This document shows positions 53,140 to 62,375 of a stretch of DNA of 64,000 nucleotides, piece after piece. This stretch comes from CAZYFH01 sp965249175 (GTDB taxonomy: Bacteria > Acidobacteriota > Vicinamibacteria > Vicinamibacterales > UBA8438): NCBI GenBank assembly GCA_965249175.1, contig OZ252227.1:5022001-5086000 (forward strand). The letters run 5' to 3'. Position 1 is the stretch's first letter, and the number at the start of each line of letters is the position of its first letter. The position numbers were made by a program, and so were the translations under genes. Below the pieces are notes generated by a model that saw only the letters and a program-made list of their open reading frames with translations, was not told the DNA's origin and did no database searches.

Positions 53140-54432
53140 ATCTCGTCGGCTGTTTCCGGTATCGCGCGGCGCAACGGCGTCTGCGCGGGGCTGAGCGCTC
53201 GGTGATGCGAGCCGCCCGGACCAGCAGGGCATCGTGAACGGCGGCGGCGCGGCCGTACTAGCTGCCACGCGGCCCAGAACCGTGCGAGGGGACGCATGCA
53301 CCTCGACGGCGAGGCGGCGACTGACGACACCACCCAGTCCAGCGGCGCGAAGCGCCGTCGGGCTGGGGGAGAATTCCGGAACGGCGATCATGAGGCGCCT
53401 CAACGATCTGCGGGCGTCTCCGCGTACCACATCGCGGTGCAGGTCGCGCACAAGCCGTTCGGGCTCTTCGAGGGGCGGCACGGGATCGCGCAGACGCCAA
53501 AGAGCCGCGCCCGCGCCTTCACATCGCACCAGCTCGGAGGTGGGGAATTCCTCGCCCAGCCGCTCGCCCGGGCGCAGACCGATGAACTCTATGGGGACGC
53601 GACGAGCCCCTTGACGAGCGGCGGCCTCGAGCATCCGGCCCGCGAGGTCGACGACCTTGACCGGTTGACCCATGTCCTGCCAATAGATGGCCCGCGCGGG
53701 GCTCACGGTGTGGGAGGACAGGACCAGCGCCGCGGCCTCCGCGACGGTCATGAAGAACCGCGCTGCGTCCGGGTGTGTGATCTGGATCGGCCGGCCCCGC
53801 GCGATGCGATCCAAGATAATTTCGACGACACTCCCGCTGCTGCCGAGCACGTTCCCGAATCTGACGGCGCTGGTGCGCGCAGGGCTGCGGGTCAGCAGCA
53901 CCAACACCTCCGCGAGCCGTTTCGACGCCCCCATCACGCTACGCGGGCGCGCGGCCTTGTCGGTTGAGACCAAGACGAAGTCCGCATCGCACTCAGCAGC
54001 TGCCTGCACAGCGAACACCGAGCCAAGTACGTTCGTCTGCACCGCCGCGCAGACGTTCCGCTCCGTCATACCCACATGCTTGTACGCGGCTACGTGGTAG
54101 ACGACCTCGGGTGCCGACGTGCGGAAAACTCGTTGGAGCGCCCGCCGCTGCGTGACGTCGGCGAGGCAGGCCTCGGTATCGACCCCGGGGTGGCGGTCTC
54201 GAAGCTCCGATTGGATACGAAACAGCTGGTACTCGGACTGGTCGACCAGCGTCAAACGGACCGGAGCGCATTCGGCCAGGCGTCGGGCCAGCTCGGACCC
54301 CACCGAGCCACCGGCGCCCGTCACGAGCACGCGCTGGGACCCGATCCGCTCTCTTGTCGACTCATCGCGCATCGGGTGCGGCGGACGGCCGAGCAGTTCC
54401 GTCTGCAGCAACGAGCATCGGAGGTCAAGCAT
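53101..54432 (-). CDS. Soluble FlaA1/CapD-type nucleotide-sugar 4,6-dehydratase/epimerase, IS-altered C terminus
   Basis: 443 residues. RVLVTGAGGSVGSELARRLA is the NAD(P) site, CLADVTQRRALQRVF and VVYHVAAYKHVGMTERNVCA follow, and STDKAARPRSVMGASKR carries the Asp-Lys pair and the Met that replaces Tyr in the FlaA1/WbpM/CapD group. VRFGNVLGSSGSVVEIILDR and FIGLRPGERLGEEF complete the SDR. It lacks the membrane and Rossmann half of WbpM-type proteins. Native homology fades near residue 345; the last 12 residues (GNVPESVDLLKK) come from the end of an IS256-type element. It would make a UDP-4-keto-6-deoxyhexose intermediate. Start ATG 54432 or internal ATG at 54372. Confidence 0.83.
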   Translation of the reverse strand: MLDLRCSLLQTELLGRPPHPMRDESTRERIGSQRVLVTGAGGSVGSELARRLAECAPVRLTLVDQSEYQLFRIQSELRDRHPGVDTEACLADVTQRRALQRVFRTSAPEVVYHVAAYKHVGMTERNVCAAVQTNVLGSVFAVQAAAECDADFVLVSTDKAARPRSVMGASKRLAEVLVLLTRSPARTSAVRFGNVLGSSGSVVEIILDRIARGRPIQITHPDAARFFMTVAEAAALVLSSHTVSPARAIYWQDMGQPVKVVDLAGRMLEAAARQGARRVPIEFIGLRPGERLGEEFPTSELVRCEGAGAALWRLRDPVPPLEEPERLVRDLHRDVVRGDARRSLRRLMIAVPEFSPSPTALRAAGLGGVVSRRLAVEVHASPRTVLGRVAASTAAPPPFTMPCWSGRLASPSAQPRADAVAPRDTGNSRRDGNVPESVDLLKK

Positions 54433-54441
54433 TTGGGTCCC

Positions 54442-54834
54442 TCAAAGGCGCGACCGTCGGCGTGCCGACACTAACACCGCTCCAGCGTCACTCCGGGTGG
54501 CGACGCGGTGTGATCGGACATGGCGGCACCTCACGGTCGATCGGTTCTCAGCCTTCCCCGCTTGGGCGGTGAACGTCCCAGAGCTCGGGCGCCGGCTCGG
54601 GTTCAGGCGCCGGCCGTGGCCGCGGGGGTGGTGGCGCGACGTCGACGGGCGCCCGTGCGGCCACCGGCCGCGCAGCCGCGTCGCTTCGGGCGTCTGGTTC
54701 TGGGGGTGCGGCGCGAACGAAGGGCGGAGGACATATACGCCGACCGCCGCGGCGCCGACGATCACGAGCGCGGCGAGCCAGCGCTTCGGGCGTCGCGCGG
54801 GCCGCGCATCGGGGTCCAGCAGGCTCATCGGCAC
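54442..54834 (-). CDS. Hypothetical single-span membrane protein, frame uncertain
   Basis: MSLLDPDARPARRPKRWLAA (ATG 54828) and LVIVGAAAVGVYVLRP give a cytoplasmic basic start and one transmembrane helix. After about residue 38 two frames are open. The annotated frame is Arg/His-rich and unlikely. The +1 frame is a proline- and acid-rich segment (PFVRAAPPEPDARSD, APPPPRPRPAPEPEPAPELW) that ends near 54565 and looks like a real periplasmic linker. A frameshift or base-call error near 54722 would make the second version. It is divergent from the cyclophilin gene by 17 bp. Function unknown. Confidence 0.4.
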   Translation of the reverse strand: MPMSLLDPDARPARRPKRWLAALVIVGAAAVGVYVLRPSFAPHPQNQTPEATRLRGRWPHGRPSTSRHHPRGHGRRLNPSRRPSSGTFTAQAGKAENRSTVRCRHVRSHRVATRSDAGAVLVSARRRSRL

Positions 54835-54851
54835 ATGATACTGTCCGAGGA

Positions 54852-55199
54852 ATGACCCGCCCAGTCGGTCTTCTGGTCTCGTGTGTGGTGGTCGGTGCGG
54901 TCGTGACGGTTGGTCGCGAAACGCCGGACGCGCCCTACGTCACGCCGCTCACGCTCGACGAGATGACCGGCAAGCAGTTACGACTGCTCGACACGGATCG
55001 TGGTGAGATCGCGATCGATCTGCGGCCCGACCTCGCGCCGAATCACGTGGGCCTCGTGATGAGGCTAGCCGAGGAAGGCGTGTACGACGGGACCATCTTT
55101 CATCGGATGGTGGCGCACGGCATCATCCAGGGCGGCGATCCACTCACGACGGACCCGGCGCGCGCGGACGTCTATGGCCGTGGCGGTCTTGATCTATAG
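54852..55199 (+). pseudogene. Cyclophilin-type peptidyl-prolyl isomerase, 3'-truncated
   Basis: 115 residues from ATG 54852. A hydrophobic start (GLLVSCVVVGAVVTVG) may be a signal peptide. LDTDRGEIAIDLRPDLAPNH, GLVMRLAEEGVYDGTIFHRM and VAHGIIQGGDPLT are the first strands of a cyclophilin (FHR motif). The frame stops after YGRGGLDL, where relatives continue for about 70 residues with the GAQFFI segment. The cut coincides with the start of IS6-related sequence near 55195. Confidence 0.77.
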
Positions 55200-56192
55200 G
55201 AAATTCAAAAACTTATTCCTGGTGTGTTCAGGTCCGAGTCGGCCATAGTCGGCCAAGCGAGGCGAGGTGGCGCAGCCTCATCCCGCCGCAGACGATCTTC
55301 GACGGCCGTGAAGCTCACGCGCCGTGCGCGACGAGCCCCGTGTCCGGGGGCGTCAAATCTCTGGGGCCTGACGGTTCCGGGGACCGCCGGGGAGGCGTTC
55401 TCGCGCGCGGGTTCAGATCGGCGAAGACGGAAGGTCAGTTTGCGCCGAGAGCGCATTGTCAGGTTAAAGGCGCAAGTGACACGTGGCCGGATGAGCAGCC
55501 AGGCGCCGAACTATCGCGGCTACCGATTTTCGTCTGAGATCATCAGCCACGCCGTGTGGCTGTACTACCGATTCACGCTCAGCTTTCGCGACGTCGAAGA
55601 CCTGTTGGCCCAGCCGAGCATCATCGTCACCTACGAGACGATCCGGCAATGGTGCCGAACGTTCGGGCCCGACTACGTTCGGACGTTGCGGCGTCGCCGC
55701 GGGCGGCTGGGTGATACGTGGCATCTCGACGAACTCTTCGTCACGCTCAACGGCCGCCAGCAGTATCTCTAGCGCGCGGTGGACGAGGACGGCGATGTGC
55801 TCGACATCTTGGTGCAATCGCGCCGAAATCGGCGCGCCGCTATGCGATTCTTCGGGACGTTATTGAAGCGGCAGGGACGGCTCCCGCGCCGGCTGGTCAC
55901 GGATAAGCTGCGGAGCTACCTGGCGGCCCGGCACACAGTCATGCCGTCTGTGGTCCACGTCACCGCGCAGTACGCCAACAACCGGGCCGAGGTCTCGCAT
56001 CAACCGACGCGCCAGCGGGAGCGCCAGATGCGGCGGTTCACGTCGGCCGCTCACCTACAGCGGTTCGCCTCGGTGCAGGGCGTCGTGCTGAACCTCTTCC
56101 GCGTCGGCCGGCATCTGCTGCGGTCAGCACACCATCGCCTGCTTCGCACCCGGGCGTTCGTCGAGTGGGAGGTGGTGACGTGTGCCTGCTGA
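55200..56192 (+). mobile_element. IS6-family insertion sequence, decayed
   Basis: It includes a transposase gene at 55491-56192 with an amber codon and about 290 bp upstream that interrupts the cyclophilin gene. I could not identify matched inverted ends, so the limits are approximate. The upstream 290 bp have no supported gene. Confidence 0.65.
55491..56192 (+). pseudogene. IS6-family transposase with in-frame TAG
   Basis: ATG 55491: MSSQAPNYRGYRFSSEIISH, LSFRDVEDLLAQPSIIVTYE, TIRQWCRTFGPDYVRTLRRR, GDTWHLDELFVTLNGRQQYL (first Asp), TAG at 55770-55772 where the family has Trp, then RAVDEDGDVLDILVQSRRNR, RLVTDKLRSYLAA (second Asp) and ANNRAEVSHQPTRQRERQMR (Glu). Apart from the amber codon the reading frame is complete. 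Confidence 0.87.
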
Positions 56193-56502
56193 AAGGGAAA
56201 GTAGAGCTCGGTTCCGCAGAGAAACTCGCGCCGTGTTCGTCAAGTTGACTGTGAGCATCATTCACCCGCCTGTCGGGGTCATTCGGGGACACTGGCTGGT
56301 GCCGGTGAATGGTGGCCTGACCCTCGAGTTGACTGACCTACGGTCCTGGCTACTGATCTGTCGGTCGCCGCCCACCGGCTCAACGTCCGGCAGCCAGCTG
56401 ACCGGATGGGCGTGACCCGATAGGGGCCTGCTGTCACCCCGGCCCGTCACAGTCCTGTCCGCCCATTCCGGGCCAGCCAGCCGTAACCGAGGAGGCCAAC
56501 CC
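56193..56502. other. Left flank of the IS110 gene, no gene seen
   Basis: 310 bp between the IS6 transposase and the IS110 start. It is probably the non-coding left end of IS110. It closes with a strong ribosome-binding site (GAGGAGG) 9 bp before GTG 56503. Confidence 0.45.
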
Positions 56503-56621
56503 GTGACCAACAGCATGACGACCCCGTCCGAGGTGCGAACCGTGATTGTCGGGGTCGATACGCACAAGCACGTCCACGTCGCAGTGGCGCTCGACACCCG
56601 GGGAATCCGCGTTGGCGATCA

Positions 56622-57739
56622 GGTTGTGTGCGTCAAGTTGTGCAAAAGAGCGTTCATGGCAACGGTCGGTGATTAGGCCGCGGTCCTGATGAGCTCCTTC
56701 TTCTGTTCCTTCAGGTAGTCCATGTTCAGATAGCGGTTCTCCTCCAGCCAGCCCTCGTGGGTCTCGGCGCAGAGCGCGCGGATCAGCCGGAGGCAACTGG
56801 CCGGGTTCGGGAAGATGCGGACGACCCGGGTGCGCCGCGTGTTCTCCTCGTTGAGCCGCTCGAGCATGTTGGTCGACTTCAGGTGCGTGTGGTGCTGGCG
56901 GGGCAGGCTGTAGAAGTTCAGCGTCTCCCCGATCTGCGCCTCGACACAGTCGGTGACCTTCGGGTAGCGGCGCTCCCACCGCGTGAGCCACGCGTGGAGG
57001 TCCTGCTGGGCTCCTTTGAGATTGCGCCGGTCATAGAGCCAGCGGAGCTCCTGGCGGCAGTGGTCGTCGGCCTTTCGCGGCAGATAGTCGAGGGCGTTGC
57101 GGCCTGAATCACCCCGTCCAGCCGGACCTTCTCGTAGCGCGCATCGAGGATGAGGTAGGGGTACGCTCCTCCAGCCGGCGGTGGGCAAAGCGCTGCAGCA
57201 GGGCATCCAAGCTGCGGTTGATCCGGCTGACGGTGCTGGCCGAGAACGTGTGCCCGCACAGCTCCTCGGTGATGGCCTTCACCTTGCGCGTCGACACGCC
57301 CTGGACGTACATCTCGGCGAGCGCACTGACGAGCGCTTTCTCCGACCGCTGGTACCGGTCGAACAGCTCGGTCGAGAAGCGGCCCTCGCGGTCGCGCGGG
57401 ACCCGGAGTTCCAGCTTCCCCAATCCGCGTCACCAGTCCCCGACTGTAGTACCCCGACCGATAGCCCAGGCGCCCCGCCGTCCGTTCGCCGGACCCGGCC
57501 CCGAGGGCCTCGGTCATGTCAGCCTCCAGCACCTCTTGGAGCGATTCCTTCACGAACCGTTTCAGGAGCTCGCGGTCCTCGCTGACGAGGGCTTCGATGC
57601 CGGAGGTCTTCGCGCGACGCTTGGTCCCGAGTGGTCATGGTCTGAATCCTTTGTGAGTGAGGTCGATCTCGGCAATCAACCTCTTGCCATGACCGCTCGT
57701 TTGTCTCAAGCGGTTCTGCACACTCTTCGCGACACTACC
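56622..57739 (-). mobile_element. IS256-family element inserted in IS110, with target duplication
   Basis: 1118 bp. Perfect 8-bp direct repeats GGCGATCA (56614-56621 and 57740-57747) flank related inverted ends (GGTTGTGTGCGTCAAG on the left, GGTAGTGTCGCGAAGAG read from the right). It carries one transposase gene on the minus strand. Confidence 0.87.
56673..57630 (-). pseudogene. IS256-family transposase with several frameshifts
   Basis: Segments in three frames follow the family order: MKESLQEVLEADMTEALGAG, GRLGYRSGYYSRGLVTRIG, then KLELRVPRDREGRFSTELFD, SALAEMYVQGVSTRKVKAIT, AYPYLILDARYEKVRLDGVI (first Asp), then ALDYLPRKADDHCRQELRWL, WERRYPKVTDCVEAQIGETL and STNMLERLNEENTRRTRVVR (Glu). The segment around the second Asp (DGxKGL) appears missing between the second and third pieces. 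Confidence 0.82.
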
Positions 57740-57964
57740 GGCGATCAGTCGATCACCGCCGATTCAGGTGGGTATCAAGTCTTGATCACGTGGGCTGAAA
57801 CCCAGGGACGGATCGAGGCGTTCGGGATCGAAGGCACCGGCATCTATGGTGCGGGTGTCAAGGGCGGACCAAAGTTAGACCACGGTGGCGGAGAAAAACC
57901 AGACCACCCGGCCGGTGGGCGACGTGCTGAGAGTGGCTGCACAGCCAGCGGCGTAGCGGGGGAG

Positions 57965-58065
57965 GCGTCAGGACGCAGGAGCGGCAGCGTCGTCGCGGGC
58001 GTTCTTACTGTGTGCGAGACGACAGCTGTCGCCGTTCAGCTCCAGGATGTGGACGTGATACGTTT
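57965..58065 (-). pseudogene. istB: istB C-terminal fragment of outer IS21
   Basis: The minus strand reads YHVHILELNGDSCRLAHSKN and ARDDAAAPAS then stop. This is the typical last segment of one IstB type (HILEMNG-S-R). The preceding 230 or so residues are missing at the border of the inserted IS21. Confidence 0.6.
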
Positions 58066-58267
58066 TCGCTCATCGTGATCACCGATTCCGGGGATGGTGA
58101 TCGCGGATTTCGGTGATGGTGATCAGCCGTCGGGGCGAAGCGACGGTCGTTGTCAGTGTCGTGTCAGCTCAGAGTGCCTCCGTCGTGTCGATCCTATGCG
58201 TGATGCCCTGTTGGTAGCGAGGATGAGGATGCCTGTGGTACCTATGGGCGGCGCGCGCGCCGTCCAA

Positions 58268-58339
58268 GGAGGGGTGGAAAACGCGGGCCCCGCCACAGCG
58301 GTATGGTCCAGGCGGCGCGCGCGCGTTTTCCACCCCTCC
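58268..58339. repeat. Long hairpin within inner IS21
   Basis: GGAGGGGTGGAAAACGCG (58268-58285) and its exact complement (58322-58339) form an 18-bp stem with a 36-nt loop. It lies downstream of istB. The four A/T pairs are within the stem and no T-run follows, so it is not a simple terminator. Confidence 0.7.
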
Positions 58340-58460
58340 GGCAGGATCCACAGGCCGTGGACCCCGACTCGACCTGCGAGGATGCCGCAGGCGCGAACGA
58401 GCGTGACTGCCGACGAGCTGTATACCCCCCGGTTTGGGGACACGGCCCAAGGACGAGTGG

Positions 58461-59227
58461 TCATGCAGCCCCCTCCCCCGGTGTCTTCGGCGCGGTCTTC
58501 GTCCGCCGGAGTGACGGGCCGTGCAACGCGAGGCGAGGGGCGTCGTGCAGCACCCGGTCGCAGATCGCGTCGGCCTGGTTCGGATCCCCGATCAGGGCAT
58601 GCCAGTCCGCGACCGGGAGGAGCTGGCTGGCGATGAGGGTCGAGGCGCGCTCGGCGCGGTCCTCGATGACCTCACTCAGGTCGCGGCGTTCGGCGTCGCG
58701 CAACGGCGCGAGCAACCAGTCGTCGATCGCGAGCAGGTCGGGCTTGGCCAGCCGCGCGAGGAGGCGGGCGTATGAGCCGTCACCGCGGCCGACGGCCATC
58801 TCGTGCAGCAGCCGCGGCATGCGCACGTAGCGCGCCGTGAAGCCCCGCCGACACGCCCGCTCGACGAAGGCACAGGCGAGGAAGCTCTTGCCGATGCCGG
58901 TTGGGCCGGTGATGAGGAGGTTGTGCTGATCGGCGATCCAGGCACAGGTGCCGAGACGCAGGACCTGTTGCCGGTTGACTTGAGCCGGCGCGGCGGAGTG
59001 AAGTCGACGGCTTCGAGCGACGCCGGATAGCGAAGCTTGGCGACGCGCAGCCGCCGGGTGAGCTTGCGCTGCTCGCGGGCACTCCATTCCGTGTCGACCA
59101 GAAGGCCGAGGCGGTCCTCGAAGCTGAGCGTGGCGGCCTCGCCGCTGCGCCGCTGCTGCTGGACGGCCTCGGCCAGGGCGCCGAGCTTCATGGCATTGAG
59201 CTTGTCGAGGGTCTGTTCGATCAGCAT
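58461..59227 (-). pseudogene. istB: istB, IS21 helper ATPase, one frameshift
   Basis: ATG 59227: MLIEQTLDKLNAMKLGALAE, SFEDRLGLLVDTEWSAREQR and RVAKLRYPASLEAVDFTPPR. One base change near 58985 shifts the frame to NRQQVLRLGTCAWIADQHNL, LLITGPTGIGKSFLACAFVE (Walker A GPTGIGKS) and RLAKPDLLAIDDWLLAPLRD (Walker B). It would be the ATP-dependent target-selection protein of the element. Confidence 0.85.
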
Positions 59228-59239
59228 GGGTCCTCCGAG

Positions 59240-60812
59240 GCGGGGTGGTAGTAACTCGCCCCGGCGGATGTTGGCGTGCGGCGCGGGGGTCGGCCGTTCG
59301 TCGGGCGCGTCGAGCGGGAGCCGATCCTGCGCGGATGCCAGGATGTTGGTGACGGTGCGATAGCGGTACGAGCCGAGGGCGGTGGCGCGCGCACTGGCTG
59401 CTTCGAGTCGCGCGGCGCCGTAGCGCCGGCCGAGCCGCATGAGGCCCAGGCAGGCGCGATAGCCCTGTTCGGGGTGCGGGCGGCGGCGTTGGAGCTGGGC
59501 CACGAAGTGCCCGGTCGCCGGCCCGGTCTGTTCGGCCCAGCGGATGAGGCGCGACGGGGTCCACTGCATGCGCGCGATGGGCGTGGGGCCTGTGCTCGGG
59601 TGTGGTCGACAGCCGGCCATCGTAGCGTCGGCGATGCGACGTGAGGCGCCGGCCTTTGAAGTAGATCTCGACGGTGGTCGTCGTGAACCGGGCCTCGACG
59701 CGCTCATGGATGAGCTGGTAGGGCACGCTGTAGAGGTGGCGGGCGACCTGGATGTGATAGGCAATGTTGACGCGGCACGGCGTCCATTCCGCCAGCACGT
59801 AGCGCGTGAGGGGCCGGGCTCGTAGCGCCGGTCGGTCTAGCTGGTCGTAGCGCGCACGTCGACTGACGCCGAGGCGCTGCAGCGGCCGGGCATTAAAGTC
59901 CTCGAGCAGGGCCCAGATGGCTTTGTGCAAGGCGGCGAGGGTGAAGAACGTCCGGTCGCGAAGCCGCGCGAGGATCCAGCGCTACGCCACCTGGACGGCG
60001 GCCTCGACCTTGGCTTTGTCCTTGGCCTTGCCCGGCCGGGCTGGCAGGACGACCGCGCCGTCGTGGGTCGCGAGCTCCGCATAGGTCCGATTGATGCCGG
60101 CCTCATACCGGCACGGTCGCGTGATGGCGCTCTTCAGCTGGTCGGGGCCCCACAGCGCCGTCGCCCCGTCGAAGCACTCGACCATGCGGGTGCGCGCGCC
60201 GACCCAGGCGGGCAGGCGCTGGGTCGCCGTGGCTTCGGCGTAGGTGTAGCTGCTGGCGCCGAGAGCCGCAACGAAGAGCTCGACTGCCCGGATCTCGCCC
60301 GTCCGACGATCCACAATCGTCGGCTTCTTCCCGGAGAAGTCGATGAACGTCTTCTCACCGGCGCGATGCACCTGGCGCATCGACGGGCGAAGCGCCTGGA
60401 CCCAGCGCCGGTACCGCGTGCAGAACTGGGTGTAGCGATACCCGTCGGGATACGCCGCGAGATACTCCTCCCAGAGCAACGGCAGTGTCACGCCCGGACG
60501 GCGGAGCTCTTGGTGGACCTGCGCCAGATCCGGGGCGATCCGCCTGCGCGCAGGTGCTGGCGGGGGGAACACGCGGGCGTCCAGCGCGGCGGCATCCAGC
60601 GCCGCGGGCAGCGGCCACGTCAGCCCGGCCTGCCGGGCGCGGTCGACGTAGGCCGAGACGGTGCCGATGCCGACCCCGCAGGCCCGCGCAATGGCCCGGT
60701 GCGACAGGTGCAGGTCGCACTTCAGGCGGAGAACGTCGCGTAACTTTCTCATCGGTAGCCGGTGTGCTCCCATCAGGCCCTCCTCGCATGCGGAGGGCCG
60801 AGCGTGCCTCAC
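59240..60812 (-). pseudogene. istA: istA, IS21 transposase, amber codon and frameshift
   Basis: MRKLRDVLRLKCDLHLSHRA and IARACGVGIGTVSAYVDRAR (helix-turn-helix) are followed by GEKTFIDFSGKKPTIVDRRT (first Asp), KSAITRPCRYEAGINRTYAE (second Asp side) and KAKDKAKVEAAVQVA (Glu). TAG (59982-59984) stands where the family has Gln. Reading resumes as RWILARLRDRTFFTLAALHK and ARHLYSVPYQLIHERVEARF, and a shift near 59630 leads to RMQWTPSRLIRWAEQTGPAT and the end before istB. The long upstream extension from 60812 is probably untranslated; ATG at 60752 fits better. Confidence 0.83.
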
Positions 60813-60924
60813 ACTTCGCTACCGACAAGTGATCACGATCCGCGAAATCGGCATCAGCTTCCCCGACATCGGTGATCACCATGCCGACATCCCTGATCAC
60901 AATGCCCGCAATCGTCGATCACGT

Positions 60925-62265
60925 TCAGCCGAAATCAGCGATCAGAATGGACCGAAAGTCCTCGAGCAGCCGCAACACCTGCACGTACTCGCGCGTCCCC
61001 GCCTTGCCCAGCCGGGCCTCCAACAGGCGCCGTAGCCGGCCAAACGCTTCCGGCAGCTCCCAGCCGGCGAGCGGCGCCGCTTGATCGAGCGCCCCGGTCT
61101 TGCGCTCCAGCGAGGCCAAGTAGCGCAGCGGATCGAAGATCAACGTGTCCCACTCGTAGCTGCGCGGATGGCGGGCGATGACGGTACTGCCGCACACGAC
61201 CACGACGGCTACCACGTAGCCCTTCACCACCACCTCGCGGTGGCCGTAGGCGGTCGGCACCGAGTAGTCGTTGCGCCGGTAGCGCACCAGCGACAACGAC
61301 GTGACCCGCGTCGGGCGCGTGTCGCGGGCCTCATACGGGACCGGCGGCAACGGCAACAACGCGGCACGGTCCCGTGCGAAGCGCTCCCCGATGGTCTCGG
61401 TGTGCCGCCGTAACCGTTGCCCGCGACGTGCGCGGCACTGGCGCTCCAAGTCGGCGTTCAACGCGTCCCAACTGGCGACGCGCGGGACCGGCACGAACCA
61501 GTTGCGGCGGGCGTAGCCGACCAGTCCTTCCACCTTGCCTTTGTCGTTACCCTTCCCCGGTCGGCCGAAGCGGGCGTCGAACAGATAGTAACGACTGAAG
61601 CTCGCTGAAGGCCTGCGTCTGCTGGCGCGTGCCGTCCCCGAGAATCCGCGCCACCGCCAGCTTCGTGTTGTCCGTAGACGATGCCACGCGGTACGCCGCC
61701 GAAGTAGTGAAAACGCCGCGTTGTGCCCGTCGCAGAACGCCTCCGTCGTCTCGGCCGGAAACGCCTGCACGAACGCGTCGTCGCTGTGTGGCAGATCCAC
61801 GACCAGGTAGTGCGCCTTGCGTTCGACCCCGTCGACGACCGCGAGCGCTTCACCGAAGTCGGCCTGGGCGTCGCCCGGCGGGTGCACGAGCGGCACGAAC
61901 ATCTCTTGCCCGCCGAGCTTCTGCTGGCGCACGTAGTCGACGATCGTGTAGCCGCCCGTGAAGGCGTGCTCCGCGCGTAAGCGCTCGCAGATGCGCTTGG
62001 CCGTGTGCCATTGCTTCTTCGGACGGTGTTGATCGTCGCGCAGGATCTGATCGATGACCCCCGTGAACGCATCCAGCTTCGGGCGGCATACCGGCTTCAC
62101 GCGGCGATACCCGGGCGGCAGCCGGTAGCGCAGCATCTTGCGTACCGTCTCCCGCGCGACCCCGAAGCGCCGCGCCGCCGCCCGCTCGCTCAACCCCTCG
62201 ACGTAGACGCTGCGCCGCACCTCCGCATAGAGCTCCACTCGATACATCCCTCCTGTGTTCCACAA
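60925..62265 (-). pseudogene. istA: istA of outer IS21, 3'-truncated with scrambled centre
   Basis: MYRVELYAEVRRSVYVEGLS, ERAAARRFGVARETVRKMLR (helix-turn-helix), VPLVHPPGDAQADFGEALAV (first Asp) and CDGHNAAF are in frame. Between about 61620 and 61720 the meaningful frame is another one (HYFGGVPRGIVY), after which the original frame returns at YYLFDARFGRPGKGNDKGKV (Glu). The two shifts compensate, so the ORF stays open but loses the second-Asp segment. The end LLEDFRSILIADFG is finished by the inner IS21 end. About 70 terminal residues are missing. Confidence 0.82.
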
Positions 62266-62375
62266 AACACGTTCGGAATGCTGGGTGGACCACTCAAGCG
62301 GTGTGGTTTTCCACCGCCCTCAGGCGGATTCCAACCGCCGATCTGTGGTCCATCCTAGCTCCGCCGTTCTCATCA

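Larger units (their letters stand above)
56503..57855 (+). pseudogene. IS110-family transposase 5' part, split by an IS256 element
   Basis: GTG 56503 reads MTNSMTTPSEVRTVIVGVDT, HKHVHVAVALDTRGIRVGDQ (first acidic motif of the DEDD domain) up to 56621. After the IS256 element and its duplicated GGCGATCA, the frame continues without loss as GDQSITADSGGYQVLITWAE and TQGRIEAFGIEGTGIYGAG to 57855. There an IS21 element begins, and the rest of the gene is gone. Confidence 0.85.
58076..60944 (-). mobile_element. IS21-family element (inner)
   Basis: 2869 bp. The inverted ends are TGATCACCGATTCCGGGGAT at 58076 and TGATCGCTGATTTCGGCTGA read inward from 60944. Both ends contain several spaced copies of a TGATC-N-GATTTCGG-type block, as expected for IstA binding. 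No target duplication is visible. Both genes carry lesions. Confidence 0.82.
57856..62375 (-). mobile_element. IS21-family element (outer), interrupted by a second IS21
   Basis: The ends are related inverted repeats: GGCGGACCAAAGTTAGACCA at the left and GGCGGAGCTAGGATGGACCA read from the right near 62366. istA lies at the right and the tail of istB at the far left; between them sits another IS21 element (58076-60944). The left end cuts the IS110 gene. Confidence 0.7.

Noticed and set aside
47157..59984. Genome-wide recoding of TAG
   Set aside because: The replaced residues differ (Trp, Trp, Gln) and the codons occur only in decayed transposases.
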